Part shown: positions 1 through 9,559 of the stretch, piece after piece
Layout of the letters: the number at the start of each line of letters is the position of its first letter
How positions within the stretch are numbered: position 1 is the stretch's first letter
Assembly: GCF_029227915.1 (NCBI RefSeq)
Contig: NC_079882.1
Span: 13,974,501 to 14,038,500, forward strand
DNA from: Hydractinia symbiolongicarpus
Taxonomy: Eukaryota; Cnidaria; Hydrozoa; Anthoathecata; Hydractiniidae
Reading direction: 5' to 3'
Length of the DNA: 64,000 nucleotides
Program-made: the position numbers and the translations under genes
The notes under the pieces: generated by a model
Told to the model about the DNA's origin: nothing
Databases searched by the model: none
The model's input: only the letters and a program-made list of their open reading frames with translations

Positions 1-1
1 A

Positions 2-238
2 CCGGAGGATGGTTTATATCTCTATCTGCTACAACCAGGGGAGAAGTACAGTGACTCGAAAAGACGCGCCACTGACGCCTTTTGGAGCAGGAAAATGTAT
101 AGGTTGGATAGGATCGTGGTAGGTAGTCGTGTTTTATACTATTGAAAGAAAGGTCCTGAAAGAAGCTTCGTCTCGGAGGAATTGATGCTTCTTCCTGAAG
201 ATGTTCAGGTACCGCCGGAGGATGTTAAAGAGTGGTAA
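2..238 (+). pseudogene. C-terminal tail of a Polinton-type integrase (partial)
   Basis: Open frame entering from the left window edge and ending in TAA at 236-238, interrupted by one in-frame TGA at 143-145. The visible residues include RRATDAFWS followed by a basic/tyrosine-rich stretch (VLYY) and a segment of acidic and proline residues before the stop. This layout is what I recall for the C-terminal region of DDE integrases in Polinton-like elements. The gene converges on the minus-strand ORF that ends at 225, overlapping it by 14 bases, which fits a compact viral-type gene arrangement. The catalytic part lies outside the window, so the assignment is by resemblance of the tail only. Confidence 0.45.
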
Positions 239-848
239 AGAGTAATTTCAGGAGTACCTCTAAAGGTTCATCTTCCAACTCTTTACTCGGATCTCTTACA
301 TATAGCAAAGGAGGCTCAGTATAGAATGGGTACCCATAAACGATACCTCTGATAATATCAGGTTCAATATCAAGGTCAATATCAATCAATCGTCTATCTG
401 GTATGGGAAAATTAAGGATATCACCTATTGCTGATATATCAGCCAAATCCGATAGCTTCAACTCCTTATCCTTGATGACCTGATAACAGATTGCACCATA
501 CTTATTCCTTTTAACCGCAACGATATAGAGCCCTAGGCTTTGAATATCGGCATCTAGATCCTCGTCGATCTCGGTTCTTGGAAATGTTGCCCATGTTTTT
601 TTCCCTGATGCTACCCAGTTTAAAAGGTCTTGATCAGTAGGGTGCTCAAAGCCTTCATAGCATTCTCCATTTCTAAACCTAAAATTTTCCAGACAGGTAA
701 GGCAATAACCAGTCACTGACCCTGCCTTTATACAGCATCGCAGTACAGGTATCTGAATATTGCAACCATTTGTAAATTGTTGTTTTTGTACATAGTCTTC
801 CATCTTTTGATATTTCAATACTTCGTATCTCAAAGCCAAGCCAGTCAA
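225..848 (-). CDS. Polinton-associated conserved protein, unknown function
   Basis: Open frame of 207 codons with no break. The N-terminal third contains Cys pairs (RCCIKAG, GYCLTC) that could bind zinc. The C-terminal part is acidic and hydrophobic (SDLADISAIGDILNFPIPD, then VYGYPFYT). A diverged, frame-broken copy is present at 21122-21582, so the protein belongs to the element family and not to the host. The true start may be the internal Met at residue 17, because the second copy begins near the IQIPVLRCC segment. I do not recognise a function. Confidence 0.6.
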   Translation of the reverse strand: MTGLALRYEVLKYQKMEDYVQKQQFTNGCNIQIPVLRCCIKAGSVTGYCLTCLENFRFRNGECYEGFEHPTDQDLLNWVASGKKTWATFPRTEIDEDLDADIQSLGLYIVAVKRNKYGAICYQVIKDKELKLSDLADISAIGDILNFPIPDRRLIDIDLDIEPDIIRGIVYGYPFYTEPPLLYVRDPSKELEDEPLEVLLKLLFTTL

Positions 849-880
849 TAGATGAGGGGCTATAAACCCCTCATCTATTG
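846..880. other. Intergenic perfect hairpin
   Basis: A 14-bp perfect inverted repeat (arms 846-859 and 867-880, 7-base loop) sits at the start of the 225-848 gene and before the next gene at 944. The arms read CAATAGATGAGGGG and its complement. Similar hairpins occur between genes of the second Polinton-like segment (19141-19167, 21067-21114), so this looks like an element-specific transcript-end or regulatory structure. Confidence 0.6.
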
Positions 881-943
881 GGACCCTTTCTGCTATACGA
901 TGTTATAATTTTACTACCACAAGAGCGGTGAAATTAGCCCCGC

Positions 944-1656
944 TTACGACATTTCAATATCAAACATACCCTCGAATAGATCACGCGTATCATCGTCGGG
1001 TACCGTGAAGTGATTGAGGTAATAATTCTCAATTCCCAGGGTATCGTCCCTGAATCGGCACCAGGCATGTACAGCGTTAGGATTGTCGCATTCCGTTTTC
1101 CTCACAGTAATTTCGGGGTACGTCGCCCTTAACGTGCTTATTCTTGTGCTGAGTTGCTTACGCTGGCATCGGATCATGTAGTGCTTATTCCCGCCTTTTT
1201 TTCCATGCTCGTGAGGATCGTTTTTATCGGTGCGGGACATGTCTCTGTCTAAGAACATCAAGTTGTTCATCCCTATCCTAAATTTCATCCCCGAGTGCCA
1301 CGAGTTGGTTGTCCTTATCCTTAATTTTATCACCGAGGAAGGCCAGGGCCCTATCCTTATCCTTGATGGTCTGGCGATGCTCTTTAATTACATCTATTAT
1401 ATCTTGTAGTTTTTGGACACCTGCCCTGGCCAGCCATCGGATGACTCCTACAGCCTTTGGTTTCCTGGAATGACGAAGATCTCCAATGCATTGTCTAATG
1501 TCACGAAAGCGTCATGCTTATTTTGGTCTTGTTTTAGGGGTTGGTTTGTAACCAAGCCTATCTCATAACGTGTAAGGGTGGAACTATCTCGATAAGACTC
1601 CGCAATCTTTTTAGGGTCTCGATGGCTCCTGCGTTGAACATAACTTGCGAATACAT
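944..1656 (-). pseudogene. Bro-like/coiled-coil Polinton accessory protein, frameshifted
   Basis: Read from an ATG at 1656. The N-terminal part, including FVTLDNALEI, resembles Bro/KilA-type proteins that I associate with Polinton-like elements. After a frame change near 1470 a charged heptad-like region follows (KDKDNQLVALGDEI), then another frame change, and the last frame (944-1333, 129 codons) carries a basic segment beginning KHYMIRCQRKQL. Part of the same gene recurs at 43940-44419, which supports it as one ancestral gene. At least two frameshifts make it non-functional. The DNA-binding role is inference from the family resemblance. Confidence 0.45.
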
Positions 1657-1688
1657 TTTCTAATATAAGGAAGCCGGCCAGATCGTGG

Positions 1689-2338
1689 TCACTCGAGAAT
1701 TTTCCAAGTCCTAAGGTGCTCCAACCTCACATACAGGCACGCATGTTTGGATTTTTTCAGATCAGCCTTGATATCATCCCAGTCGGGTATCAAATTCGTC
1801 TCTTCATCGATCATCCTCATGTCACTCCTCTCTTTTTTCTGCCTCCTGAGGTTCTTTGGTAGGGCAGTGTAGCTTTGCGTTAAGAGCCACAGGCTATGCT
1901 TTCTATGTCTACCTGAAATAGTTAATTCAAGCAGGGACTGTCGCCGCTTATCAAGGCTTTCATCAGCTATACAGTCATCGACTATGAAGAGACTCTCCTT
2001 ACCTGCTAGTAACGACGACGATTTTTGGATCCATTCGAAGAGTTCTTCCTTAGGCTCTATAAGGAGCACATAGTTATCCCTCCAGATCGAGGCTCTCTCA
2101 AGGTAGGTCGTATTCCACCGTATAGTAGGGCACAGGATGATGATATTGTAGAAATGGTGTCTGTATTCATTCTCCAACAGGTCCAAGACACGTTGCGTTT
2201 CCCGCAAGACGTCGGGCCTGTAAAAATTGCCGTGTGATAGTCTTTTACAGCATCCAACATTTTATTCTTGCCTGGAGATTTCATTATCAAGCCACACCTA
2301 TTCTGAGACATATCGATTGCCGTTTGATATATTCTCAC
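1689..2338 (-). pseudogene. FtsK/HerA-type (A32-like) genome-packaging ATPase, frameshifted
   Basis: The N-terminal frame (to about 2205) carries a Walker A motif, GPTSCGK, preceded by a hydrophobic strand (HTAIFT). The rest lies in a second frame (1689-2207). It has a Walker B strand, SLFIVDDCI, and the segment SGRHRKHSLWLLTQSY with a sensor-like TQSY, as in Polinton and large DNA virus packaging ATPases. In the family this enzyme pumps DNA into the capsid. One frameshift just after the Walker A lysine separates the two parts, so this copy is broken. It ends at a TGA adjoining the next gene (1656). Confidence 0.85.
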
Positions 2339-2420
2339 TCGCCCACATGGTTTGAGTATTGATATAGTGTAATCTCATAGCAACCTCGGCAAGCGACGGA
2401 GCATTGCCATTTTCTTGATA

Positions 2421-3075
2421 TTAAATCGGTACGTTGTGATCAATATGCCACTCTCCATAATTTTCCCATGTCATTCCCTTGCAAAGCTGCTTGTCAATAT
2501 GGGCCCGCAGCGTCGCGATATCGCAACCTAGATACTCCTGAGAACTAAGCTCCTTGCTTCCCTGTACAGCTTTGTGGGTTCGGCTGCGTACAGCATGGGT
2601 GAGATGTCCAGCAGGATTGTGAATTGGACAGGTGGATATTCGCCTACCATGTTCGCAAATACCTCTGCCCCACAGTCTTTGCACTCTGATCTTCGCCTAC
2701 CATGTTCGCCGCAGATGCTTCCACCTTTGCAGTCTTTAAACTGGGACCTTATCCTACCATGTTCGATGCAGATGCTTCCACTTCCGCATTCTTTGCACTT
2801 TGATCCTACCCTACAATGCTCTCTGCAAATCTGACTTCCCCCACATTCCTTACACTGCGATCTTATCCTTTCATGTTTGCAAATCTGACTGCCCTTACAC
2901 TCCTTACAGAAAGCCCTCTCCCTTTGATGGGGGCAACTTGTACGTTCACGTGACGCCTTGTTAACGTCGAGGCATTTAATACACATTTTTGTCCATTGAC
3001 CCTTCCCTTTGATCCTGAAATGGTCCAAGGGGAGATAGTGCTTACATTGCGTACATTTCCTGGTCCCGTCCGTAT
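2421..3075 (-). pseudogene. Cys/His-repeat HNH endonuclease-like protein, frameshifted
   Basis: The N-terminal region has a CxxC pair followed by DHFRIKGKGQW and a second pair CIKC. It then has at least five repeats of about 20 residues of the form C-x2-C-...-H-x-R (for example CKECGGSQIC, EHGRRRSECKDCG), which I would compare with EsV-1-7-type Cys repeats. A frame change near 2600 leads into a C-terminal HNH-like segment, GMTWENYGEWHIDHNVP, typical of phage and large DNA virus nucleases. The frame closes prematurely right after the HIDH core. A second diverged copy lies at 3695-4164. Confidence 0.65.
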
Positions 3076-3186
3076 TGATTTGTATTTGCCTTTAGTGACC
3101 AACACAAATTTTACCGGTCAATTTTGTGGGTATCGGGGAACGTTTATACAAGCCTTGTTTTATCGCTTACGACGTCTAACATCATT

Positions 3187-3306
3187 TTATTGATAGCCCC
3201 ATTTCCTGCTATCAATTTTCGGGTACAGGGCGGCGCAGCTGGAACAGATCCATACACCCCCATTGTTACTAATAAGGTACCCCCGGCAGGCAGGGCAGAA
3301 CTTGGT
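3187..3306 (-). pseudogene. Small zinc-ribbon protein remnant
   Basis: A short minus-strand frame holds two Cys pairs, FCPACRG and CSSCAALYP, spaced as in a zinc ribbon, and ends in TAA at 3187-3189. A stop lies just upstream in the same frame, so the N-terminus is lost or in another frame. It is below the size of ordinary ORF calls but has clear zinc-ribbon spacing and fits between Polinton genes. Confidence 0.4.
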
Positions 3307-3345
3307 ATTTTAGGTCTTATATTCGAGAGGTAGGGGATCAAACAC

Positions 3346-3530
3346 TTACATCTTACCCTCCAGAAAACGTAATACTTTGCGATATCGATCAGCAAGCTTC
3401 ATCTTCTCCGGGCTGACAGACTCGGAGGATGCTCTGATGAGTTCGGCGTACTGGTGTATAATGTCATATGTGAACGGTATAGAGAAGTAGGTAAAACTTG
3501 TCTTGTTGAGACCCTTAAATCTCCTTGTCT
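3346..3530 (-). pseudogene. Small Polinton protein remnant (LADRYRKVL segment)
   Basis: The minus strand encodes a short helical-looking peptide with the segment KLADRYRKVLRFLEGKM directly before a TAA at 3346-3348. Upstream residues in the same frame (YDIIHQYAELIRASSESV) suggest a small protein of about 60 residues. The region has the same gene-dense, moderate-GC character as its neighbours. Function unknown. Confidence 0.35.
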
Positions 3531-3540
3531 ATTCTGATGG

Positions 3541-3700
3541 GGTCTACTTCATATTCAATATTACGGTCTTTGTTTTTGACACTCCGCTTCCCCGCTTTAT
3601 CCCGCCAACCTATGCAACTCGTTCGACTATTCCCCCTGATCTTAAAATTGTCTAGGGAACGCAGGTGTCTGGACTTCGAACATGTCTTTTCCATTTAGTC
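3541..3700 (-). pseudogene. Fragment of a third Cys-rich HNH-family N-terminus
   Basis: The minus-strand frame shows a degenerate version of the N-terminal block of the adjacent HNH-like genes (TCSKSRHLRSLDNFKIRG), where the expected second Cys of the first pair has become Ser. It abuts the 3695-4164 copy, so this part of the element holds a small decayed family of the same gene type. Confidence 0.35.
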
Positions 3701-4164
3701 TATTCCTGGACCCACCATTGAATGTTGGTGTAACACTCTAGCAACATCGGCAAGCGTCGGATATTTGCCAGTTTCCATATAATTATATGGAACCTTGCGA
3801 TGAATATGAAGAAAACCATAGTCCTCCCAGGTCATACCCTCAGAAAACTGGGCCTCAATATGAGCCCGCAGCATAGCCATGAGCTACTTGTTTTCATGTA
3901 GAGGCCGGTTGCCGGGTCGATTAGTGAGATGACCACATTCTTTACATCCGTATGTTGTCTTTCATGAGGGCAAATACTACCTCCTTTAAAGTCTTTACAT
4001 TTGTATCTCCGCTTTTGATGGGGGCACCTTGAGCGTTCCCTTGAAGCCTTGTTAGCATCAAGGCATTTGATGCATTGATTTAAAATTCGACCATTACGCT
4101 TGATTCTAAAATGATTCAATGGGAGAGATTTTGAGCATTTTGAACATGTCTTGCTCTCCTCCAT
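3695..4164 (-). pseudogene. Second Cys-repeat HNH endonuclease-like gene, frameshifted, active site altered
   Basis: Starts with MEESKTCSKCSKSLPLNHF and repeats the architecture of the 2421-3075 gene but with only about two Cys/His repeats. After a frameshift the C-terminal frame (3695-3880) has GMTWEDYGFLHIHRKVPYN. Here the expected HIDH-type HNH core reads HIHR, so the catalytic Asp is lost. This is a dead paralog produced by local duplication. Confidence 0.6.
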
Positions 4165-4206
4165 TCCTATTTGTCTCTACGACAAATAGAAATTTTATCG
4201 GGCGGT

Positions 4207-4473
4207 CTATTTCGGTTTGGGCACTATGCTTGCGGGTAACCCTTTCTTGACGGCCATTTCACGACTAGCCCTGCCTGCTGCGAAGTATGCCACCATCTTA
4301 AGAACATCGTTGGTATTCATCTTGGTAGATGGTCTTGTTATGCCCAGGAACTTTTTACCTGCCATGGCATAGGCAAAGGTGAAACTAAGGTCTACGATAG
4401 TTTCGTACAGCATGTCCAGGATCTCCTTCTCTTTCGGGGTTACGTTGCTATCCATGTGAGCTTTGGTAGTCAT
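4207..4473 (-). CDS. Small Polinton-associated protein, unknown function
   Basis: An intact 88-codon frame. The middle carries a moderately hydrophobic helix (VDLSFTFAYAMAGKKFLGI) and a second one (VLKMVAYFAAGRAS), so it may be membrane-associated. It starts 5 bases after the stop of the upstream minus-strand gene 4479-4814, an operon-like packing expected of viral-type elements. No function recognised. Confidence 0.55.
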   Translation of the reverse strand: MTTKAHMDSNVTPKEKEILDMLYETIVDLSFTFAYAMAGKKFLGITRPSTKMNTNDVLKMVAYFAAGRASREMAVKKGLPASIVPKPK

Positions 4474-4478
4474 TTATA

Positions 4479-4814
4479 TTATAGCATTTTGAACATTTCG
4501 ATATGGGGCCGGGCTTTGCCATTTTGAGGGTCAGGGTGGGCCGTAGGCTTTTCCGCATTTTTGCCTTTAAACTTGTACCATCCGCCAACAGCTATCGCAA
4601 GCACGGCCAGCGTACCTACACCATAAACGTATACATTGTCCATCGATTTGTGAGGACCTGCGACAGGTTCTTTATCACCTGGTGAAGAACCTTTGCCTAC
4701 GTTCTTCTGTAAGTCGGCCTTGTTCTTTCAGTTCCATTCCACAAGTCTCTTACCAGCAGCAACACGACCTTCGTTCTTCTTGGTTATGACTTGATTAGTA
4801 GACTCCTCACTCAT
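4479..4814 (-). pseudogene. Small single-pass membrane protein, one in-frame stop
   Basis: Read from ATG at 4814 to TAA at 4479-4481, a frame of about 111 codons is open except for one TGA at 4728-4730. The N-terminus is charged (KKNEGRVAAGKRLVEWN). The second half has a clear transmembrane segment (GVGTLAVLAIAVGGWYKF) followed by a Lys/Pro-rich tail. The conserved layout and a single nonsense change suggest recent inactivation. A virion membrane role is inference. Confidence 0.55.
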
Positions 4815-4865
4815 TTCTTATAAGCCATCTAAGACTTATAAAAATTTCAATGTAGGCGCTGATCA

Positions 4866-5111
4866 TCAAGGCTTTTTCACCTTCTCCTCCGCCTCCTCCT
4901 TTTTTTTGCTCATATGTCTCACGGTATGACCCGCCACCAAAATCGGGGCTAGACATCTACCAATGGTGCAGTACACGACAATCTCGAGATCTGTCATAGA
5001 GTCTCGGATAATAGGGTCGTCTTCGATATCTTGCCTCAGGCCCTCGACGCTATCAATATCCACGATATTTCCAATCAAATTTGCGTATAGAGCGACTATG
5101 TGAGTAGTCAA
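4866..5111 (-). CDS. Small membrane-spanning Polinton protein
   Basis: An 81-codon frame with a hydrophobic stretch (IVVYCTIGRCLAPILVAGHTV) and a strongly charged KKKEEAEEKVKKP tail. It starts inside the 3' end of the upstream gene (5053-5346), a short overlap of the kind seen in packed viral gene clusters. No function recognised. Confidence 0.5.
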   Translation of the reverse strand: MTTHIVALYANLIGNIVDIDSVEGLRQDIEDDPIIRDSMTDLEIVVYCTIGRCLAPILVAGHTVRHMSKKKEEAEEKVKKP

Positions 5112-5346
5112 CGTTTTTGCGGTCTTCTCCCCTTCTCTTGGAGCTCATGTTGTACGTACTCTGTATTTCTATGGCCTCATCGGGAGTCTTGTCAATGAAC
5201 CCTTCAGTGCATTGTTTAGGCAAGAGATATCCTTTGCCTTTGCGTAGGGCTTCCTTCAAGGCTTGGCGTTTATCGATGGGTTTCTCTATCTGCTCATAGC
5301 TTGATTCTGCAGAGGCATCGTCAAATACTCGTGCGAGCTCCGACAT
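5053..5346 (-). CDS. Small soluble Polinton protein
   Basis: I chose the internal Met at 5346 (MSELARVFDDASAE) because the upstream part of the open frame reads as the tail of the polymerase. The product has a basic, Lys-rich centre (KRQALKEALRKGKGYLLPKQ) and a PDEAIEIQSTYNMS segment. It follows the DNA polymerase directly and precedes a small membrane protein. Function unknown. Confidence 0.5.
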   Translation of the reverse strand: MSELARVFDDASAESSYEQIEKPIDKRQALKEALRKGKGYLLPKQCTEGFIDKTPDEAIEIQSTYNMSSKRRGEDRKNVDYSHSRSIRKFDWKYRGY

Positions 5347-5349
5347 CTT

Positions 5350-7988
5350 TATTAATAGCCTTTTGTAACGAAAAAAATAAAAGCAATTGGGGCATACGGT
5401 AGAAGTATAGCAATATACAGACACACTTCCATGGCTTTGTTCTCGGGTAGACACCAGGCGGTAATGGCCACGGCAAGCGTCGTAATTTGGTCAGGTTGTA
5501 CGAGCCTTTTATCATCCGCCCTGTTGAGTGCTAACTTGTTCACATCTTGGGTATATATTTGATGCTTCTTGTTTTGAATTAACACCTGACTTTTGTACAT
5601 CAACTCCATATTCAAGAAATTGCCTATAGTCGTCAAAAGTGATAGGCTTTTTGGTTACACATCTTTTAACGCCCTTGGCTTTCCTGTCACCGCCCTCTTT
5701 TGTGAGACTCTCATAGGCATAGAGTTTTGCCCTCAACGTAATGAACTCGGTCATAATCTTCCCTGCAAGCTCGTCCTTCATGAGACCCACGACCTTTTTG
5801 TTTTGCTTCTATGCTCTGGAATTCCAGACAGTTATCTGTGCAATGTTGGCATTTCATACCGGCGGCGTTTGTTCCAATGAGGTTGCTTGCCAGTTTGTCT
5901 AAGCTTGAGGCCATAAATCGACAGCTAACCTGAATTCGATCTTCTTATACATCTCACCATCGTCATACCCCATACCTGCAAGTGGTACCTTGATTTTTAC
6001 ATTAAAACTGATAATATATTTCTCGGTATTCTCTGCTATGCACCCGATATCCTGGGTGTCGTATTTTTCTCCTAGCTCCCGGATAAACAGGCTCGCATCG
6101 TAGCCGCTTAGGTTGTGGAAAATTACAGGTGTATGACTAGGTATATTATATTTCAAATTACAGCTGTTATGTGCCGCACCTTTATACAGCCCCGTATAGT
6201 GACAGTGGTCACTGACTTTACGGTTATTCTCATCGTTAAAAGGTTTCATGCAGATGTGGCAGTGCGTGGCCTCATTATATTCGCTTTTTAACACCACTGT
6301 CAGTTCCAGCATAGGTTGTTGCGGGTAGGTATAGTATAGCCGCTTCACCTCATCTTCCGGGTGGTTCACGAACCGCGTGACACAAACCTTACACCTGTAG
6401 ACTGTTAGGGGATCTGGTACATCCCCATAGGCAAATGTGCTATAGGTACACCAACCAGATGGTACATGTTTACTCAGCTTTTTCGTCTTGGTCTCACTGG
6501 CATCCTCTACTGGGACGAGTAGACTCTCGAAATCTGCATATATAGCAAAGGGTACCTTGAATTGTTGTTGGCCATCCCCATATTGTAACCCTTTCTCAGC
6601 CTCTTTTGGTAGGGTAATTTTAACAGCCTCGTGGTCCCTGCAGTAGCCATAATGCTTGTCTCTCGATTCGGGCAAAAATGCATCGTATTCCTATTTTTCG
6701 ATGTCTCTTTCCCTAATAGTCGCGATAGACTCTTGACAGCTGTGTAGTGGGTCTTTCTTTCCATCTGTGATAAGCAGCGGGTTCACCTGCTTGTTACGCT
6801 TAATGTTGTGCTCCGATCGTCGTAGGATGTTGATCTTCTTTCCCATCACGTACAAGACGTTTAACGCAATATCCGTATTATTCTTTTCAAACTTGGATAT
6901 ATCTTTGAGAGTTGTTGGGAACTCTATATCATCCCAATTGTAGAGGCCTACGCGGGGTCTTAGTTTAGTCATTCTTTGTACATCTTTTCCTCTCTGTATG
7001 ATGTAGGCATGCGATGACACTCCACTTGAAACGCTCCTCGTCATCATTTTTTGGATTGATGATGGCCTTCTTTGATGCCATCCATTTTGGGGGTTCTATA
7101 TATGATGAACCCCTTGTTAGCCGCAGCTTATGGAAATGTACATCGAGGTGTAGGATTCGACCAATGGTGAATGCACTCTGGGGCAATGCAGGATGCTCCA
7201 CGTGTGTCTTGATATTGGCAAACATCCTAACCAGCATGTCGTCTACATCGCTACCCTGGAAGATTGACGTCATATTACAATTGAAGATCTTCTTTACCTC
7301 GATGTATTCGTCGTTAGCCTCCCCTGAGTTTGTTTTCTTCTTCCACATTATCCACAGAGACAGCTGTACCTTCGCCGATCCCATTTCCCCTACCTGCTCT
7401 TCAACCAATGTTTTTACGTTGGGTCGCACCATCCCCATATACCCATCGACGTCGGCTCCTCCTATGCCAGGAATGCGAAATCTTCGAAATGTCTTGTGGA
7501 GTGCATGCTTATGTTTATGAGGTGTAAAACCTTGCCCCGGCTGATCATATAGATTTTGGGTAACCTTCGTCATGAAGCGTAGGTCTTGCGTTAGCTGTCC
7601 TATCATAGAGATCCATCACCTTATACTTGAATGATGCATATGTTTTCTTGACTCCCTCTTTTATAGGTTTGGGAACAGCGTCCACTAACCAGTTGTACCA
7701 TCCCCGCATCTTATCCCCTACAATTAAACGATTTTTCGACAGTTCCTGTCTTTCGAATAGGTCCATCTCGGATGGGGGTAATAGCCAGTTGTGTCATTCC
7801 CGGATATTATCCCTTACAACTGAACGGTGTTTTGTCAGTTCATGTCTCTCGAAGAAGTCCATATCCTCCGATGTTATAGGTCTTACTGGTCCCTGTGCCA
7901 CATTCTCCAATAGAGCAATCAGTTCGCCTTTGCGTAACCTGTAATACCCTGTTAAGTCACGTAACTGTTTCACGGTGTGCATATTCAT
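5350..7988 (-). pseudogene. polB: Polinton-type family B DNA polymerase, multiply frameshifted with internal deletion
   Basis: The N-terminus (from 7988) has a short HTVKQLRDLTGYYRLRKGEL helix like SAP/Rho-type domains, then a GWYNWLVDAVP segment. A long N-terminal region follows (ORFs 6965-7606 and 6691-7047) with PPKWMASKKAIINPKND and YNWDDIEFPTTLKDISKFE. The 5899-6675 frame holds the 3'-5' exonuclease start IYADFESLL and a Cys/His insert (CHICMKPF, DHCHYTG, HNSCNLKY), then FHNLSGYDASLFIREL. After the ASSLDKLASNL segment the sequence jumps to C-terminal blocks (ELAGKIMTEFITLRAKLYAY, then YTQDVNKLALNRADDKRL). The palm with the polymerase catalytic Asp motifs is missing. Several frameshifts are present. 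In intact relatives this enzyme replicates the element by protein priming. Confidence 0.9.
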
Positions 7989-8040
7989 TCTCTTTATTCT
8001 ATAGAGTTTTTATTTTCTCGGAAGAGTTCGGACCGGTCAA

Positions 8041-8322
8041 AACTAGCGCAGCTACTGCGCATGCGTTGATTTGTGTTGATTATTAGCACTATATAAGGGA
8101 ATTGCCCTCTAGGTGCGCTAGAACTTTTTTACTCATTTGCAGCATGATATGGAATTTACCTCGTTATGCATGGATAAGCACTGCATGATAGGGACTTACC
8201 CCCACTAGGTCTTGGATAATCGGGATTTATTGTGGTTTGACTGTGGCGCATGCGCCTAAGAACTTGATGTGCGTGCGCGAGATGCGCGTTGCGCCAGAAG
8301 GAACATTTCTCTATCTCTAAAA
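8041..8322 (-). repeat. Polinton terminal repeat (outer end near 8322)
   Basis: The reverse complement begins AGAGATAGAGAAATGTTC, continues through CTGGCGCAACGCGCAT, and ends in an AACGCATGCGCAGTA block. The same ordered blocks recur at 13684-13865 and 14745-15057 in the opposite orientation. Its position directly outside the polymerase start codon is where a Polinton terminal inverted repeat should be. The matching left-end copy is outside the window. Confidence 0.65.
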
Positions 8323-8559
8323 TCATTGAACATTCTAAAATTTTAAAATTTAATTTTTGATTATTATTGTAACAGTAAATCATAGCAAACTTAACTTACA
8401 TAAACTTCATTTCTCTATAAAAACAATTTTAAAAGAAAAATAATAAACCTGAAAATTGATAAACAATAAAAACAAAATAAGAACAACGGTAATTTTTATT
8501 TTCTCTTTTTCTTTGAAAAACAACTTGGAAAATATGGTGGCAGCAAATTTTTTACGGGT
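8323..8559. other. AT-rich spacer without gene
   Basis: AT-rich sequence between the Polinton terminal repeat and the first Helitron fragment. I see no reading frame, repeat or RNA signal. Confidence 0.4.
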
Positions 8560-8865
8560 TAATGACGTCATCAAAAACCTTTAAATCCTAATATCTCTGC
8601 AACCGTTTGTCAAAAGTACATGATCCTATACATTTTCTCGATCAGCGTTTTAAGATCTATACGATAAAGGCAACAAGTATACAAATTTCCAAAAAAAATT
8701 GCAGCAGTTTAAGCTCTACACAATAGAGGCAACGTAAAAACAAATTTCCAAGAAAAAATATTTTGTCTCTTCACAGATCCTTGCTGACGTCATCAAAATT
8801 TAAATAACGGTTCTTTTTTACTGTTATCGTGTCTAAGTGCATATTTCACGGGCTTTATCGATTAG
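8560..8865 (+). mobile_element. Non-autonomous Helitron, 5'-truncated copy
   Basis: Shares ordered blocks with the adjacent 8866-9480 copy (ATTTTCTCGATCAGCGTTTT, TTTAAGCTCTACACAAT, TGCTGACGTCATCAAAATTT). It ends in a CACGGGCTTTATCGATTAG terminus, a CTAG-like 3' end with one change. The next copy starts at the following base. The left boundary is not clear. Confidence 0.6.
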
Positions 8866-9480
8866 TCTATAAAATAATACGCTAAGTGTGTCTGTCTGTC
8901 TGTGACAGGCAAGGTGGATGTGTTCATTTTCCTTTGATGTTGTCGAAAAATGCATGTCTAATACTTTAAATTTTCTGACGTTACGACGCGACGAAAATAA
9001 CACTACCTTAACGTCAATATCCTATATTAAATTAATGAAGCCATTACAGTGCACTAAAAACTTTAAGGCCAAATAACTTGGAAACGAGGTGGTGACGTCA
9101 ATGATTTCTCACCGAGTGGGCAACTAGGGACTACCTAGGACCAATTTGGGTAATTTTCACATTTTCTTGATCAGCGTTTCAAGATCTATACGATGGAACA
9201 GGTATACAAATTTCTAAAAAAAAAATTTAAGTTTTGACGGGCCATTGCTGACGTCAGCAAAATTTTTAAACCCTTATATCTCATTAACTGGTCATCAAAA
9301 CCACACGACCATATACATTTTCTTGATCAGCAATTTAAGCTCTACACAATGGAAGCAACGTGAAAACAAGGTTCTGATTTTTCTTGTGGATGGGTTTCTG
9401 ACGTCATCAAAATTCAAATGACGCTTCTTTTTCATTTTTATCCTGCCTTGGTGGATTCTTTCACGGGCTTTATGGACTAG
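8866..9480 (+). mobile_element. Non-autonomous Helitron (615 bp)
   Basis: The 5' end is TCTATAAAATAATACGCTAA followed by a TGTCTGTCTGTC tract. The 3' end is GGTGGATTCTTTCACGGG and a terminal CTAG at 9477-9480, followed by T. Helitrons start with TC, end in CTRR after a small hairpin and insert between A and T, all seen here. It has no coding capacity. Near-identical termini occur at 32838-33408 and elsewhere in the window. Confidence 0.8.
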
Positions 9481-9559
9481 TTGGATAATAAAACAATTTG
9501 TTGCACTGTTAGGATTCTTATTGGCTTAAAACTCAGTCGAACTATCCAGGACAATTACA

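Noticed and set aside
7014-7520. 168-codon plus-strand ORF
   Set aside because: It is antisense to the polymerase N-terminal region, which has recognisable blocks on the minus strand.
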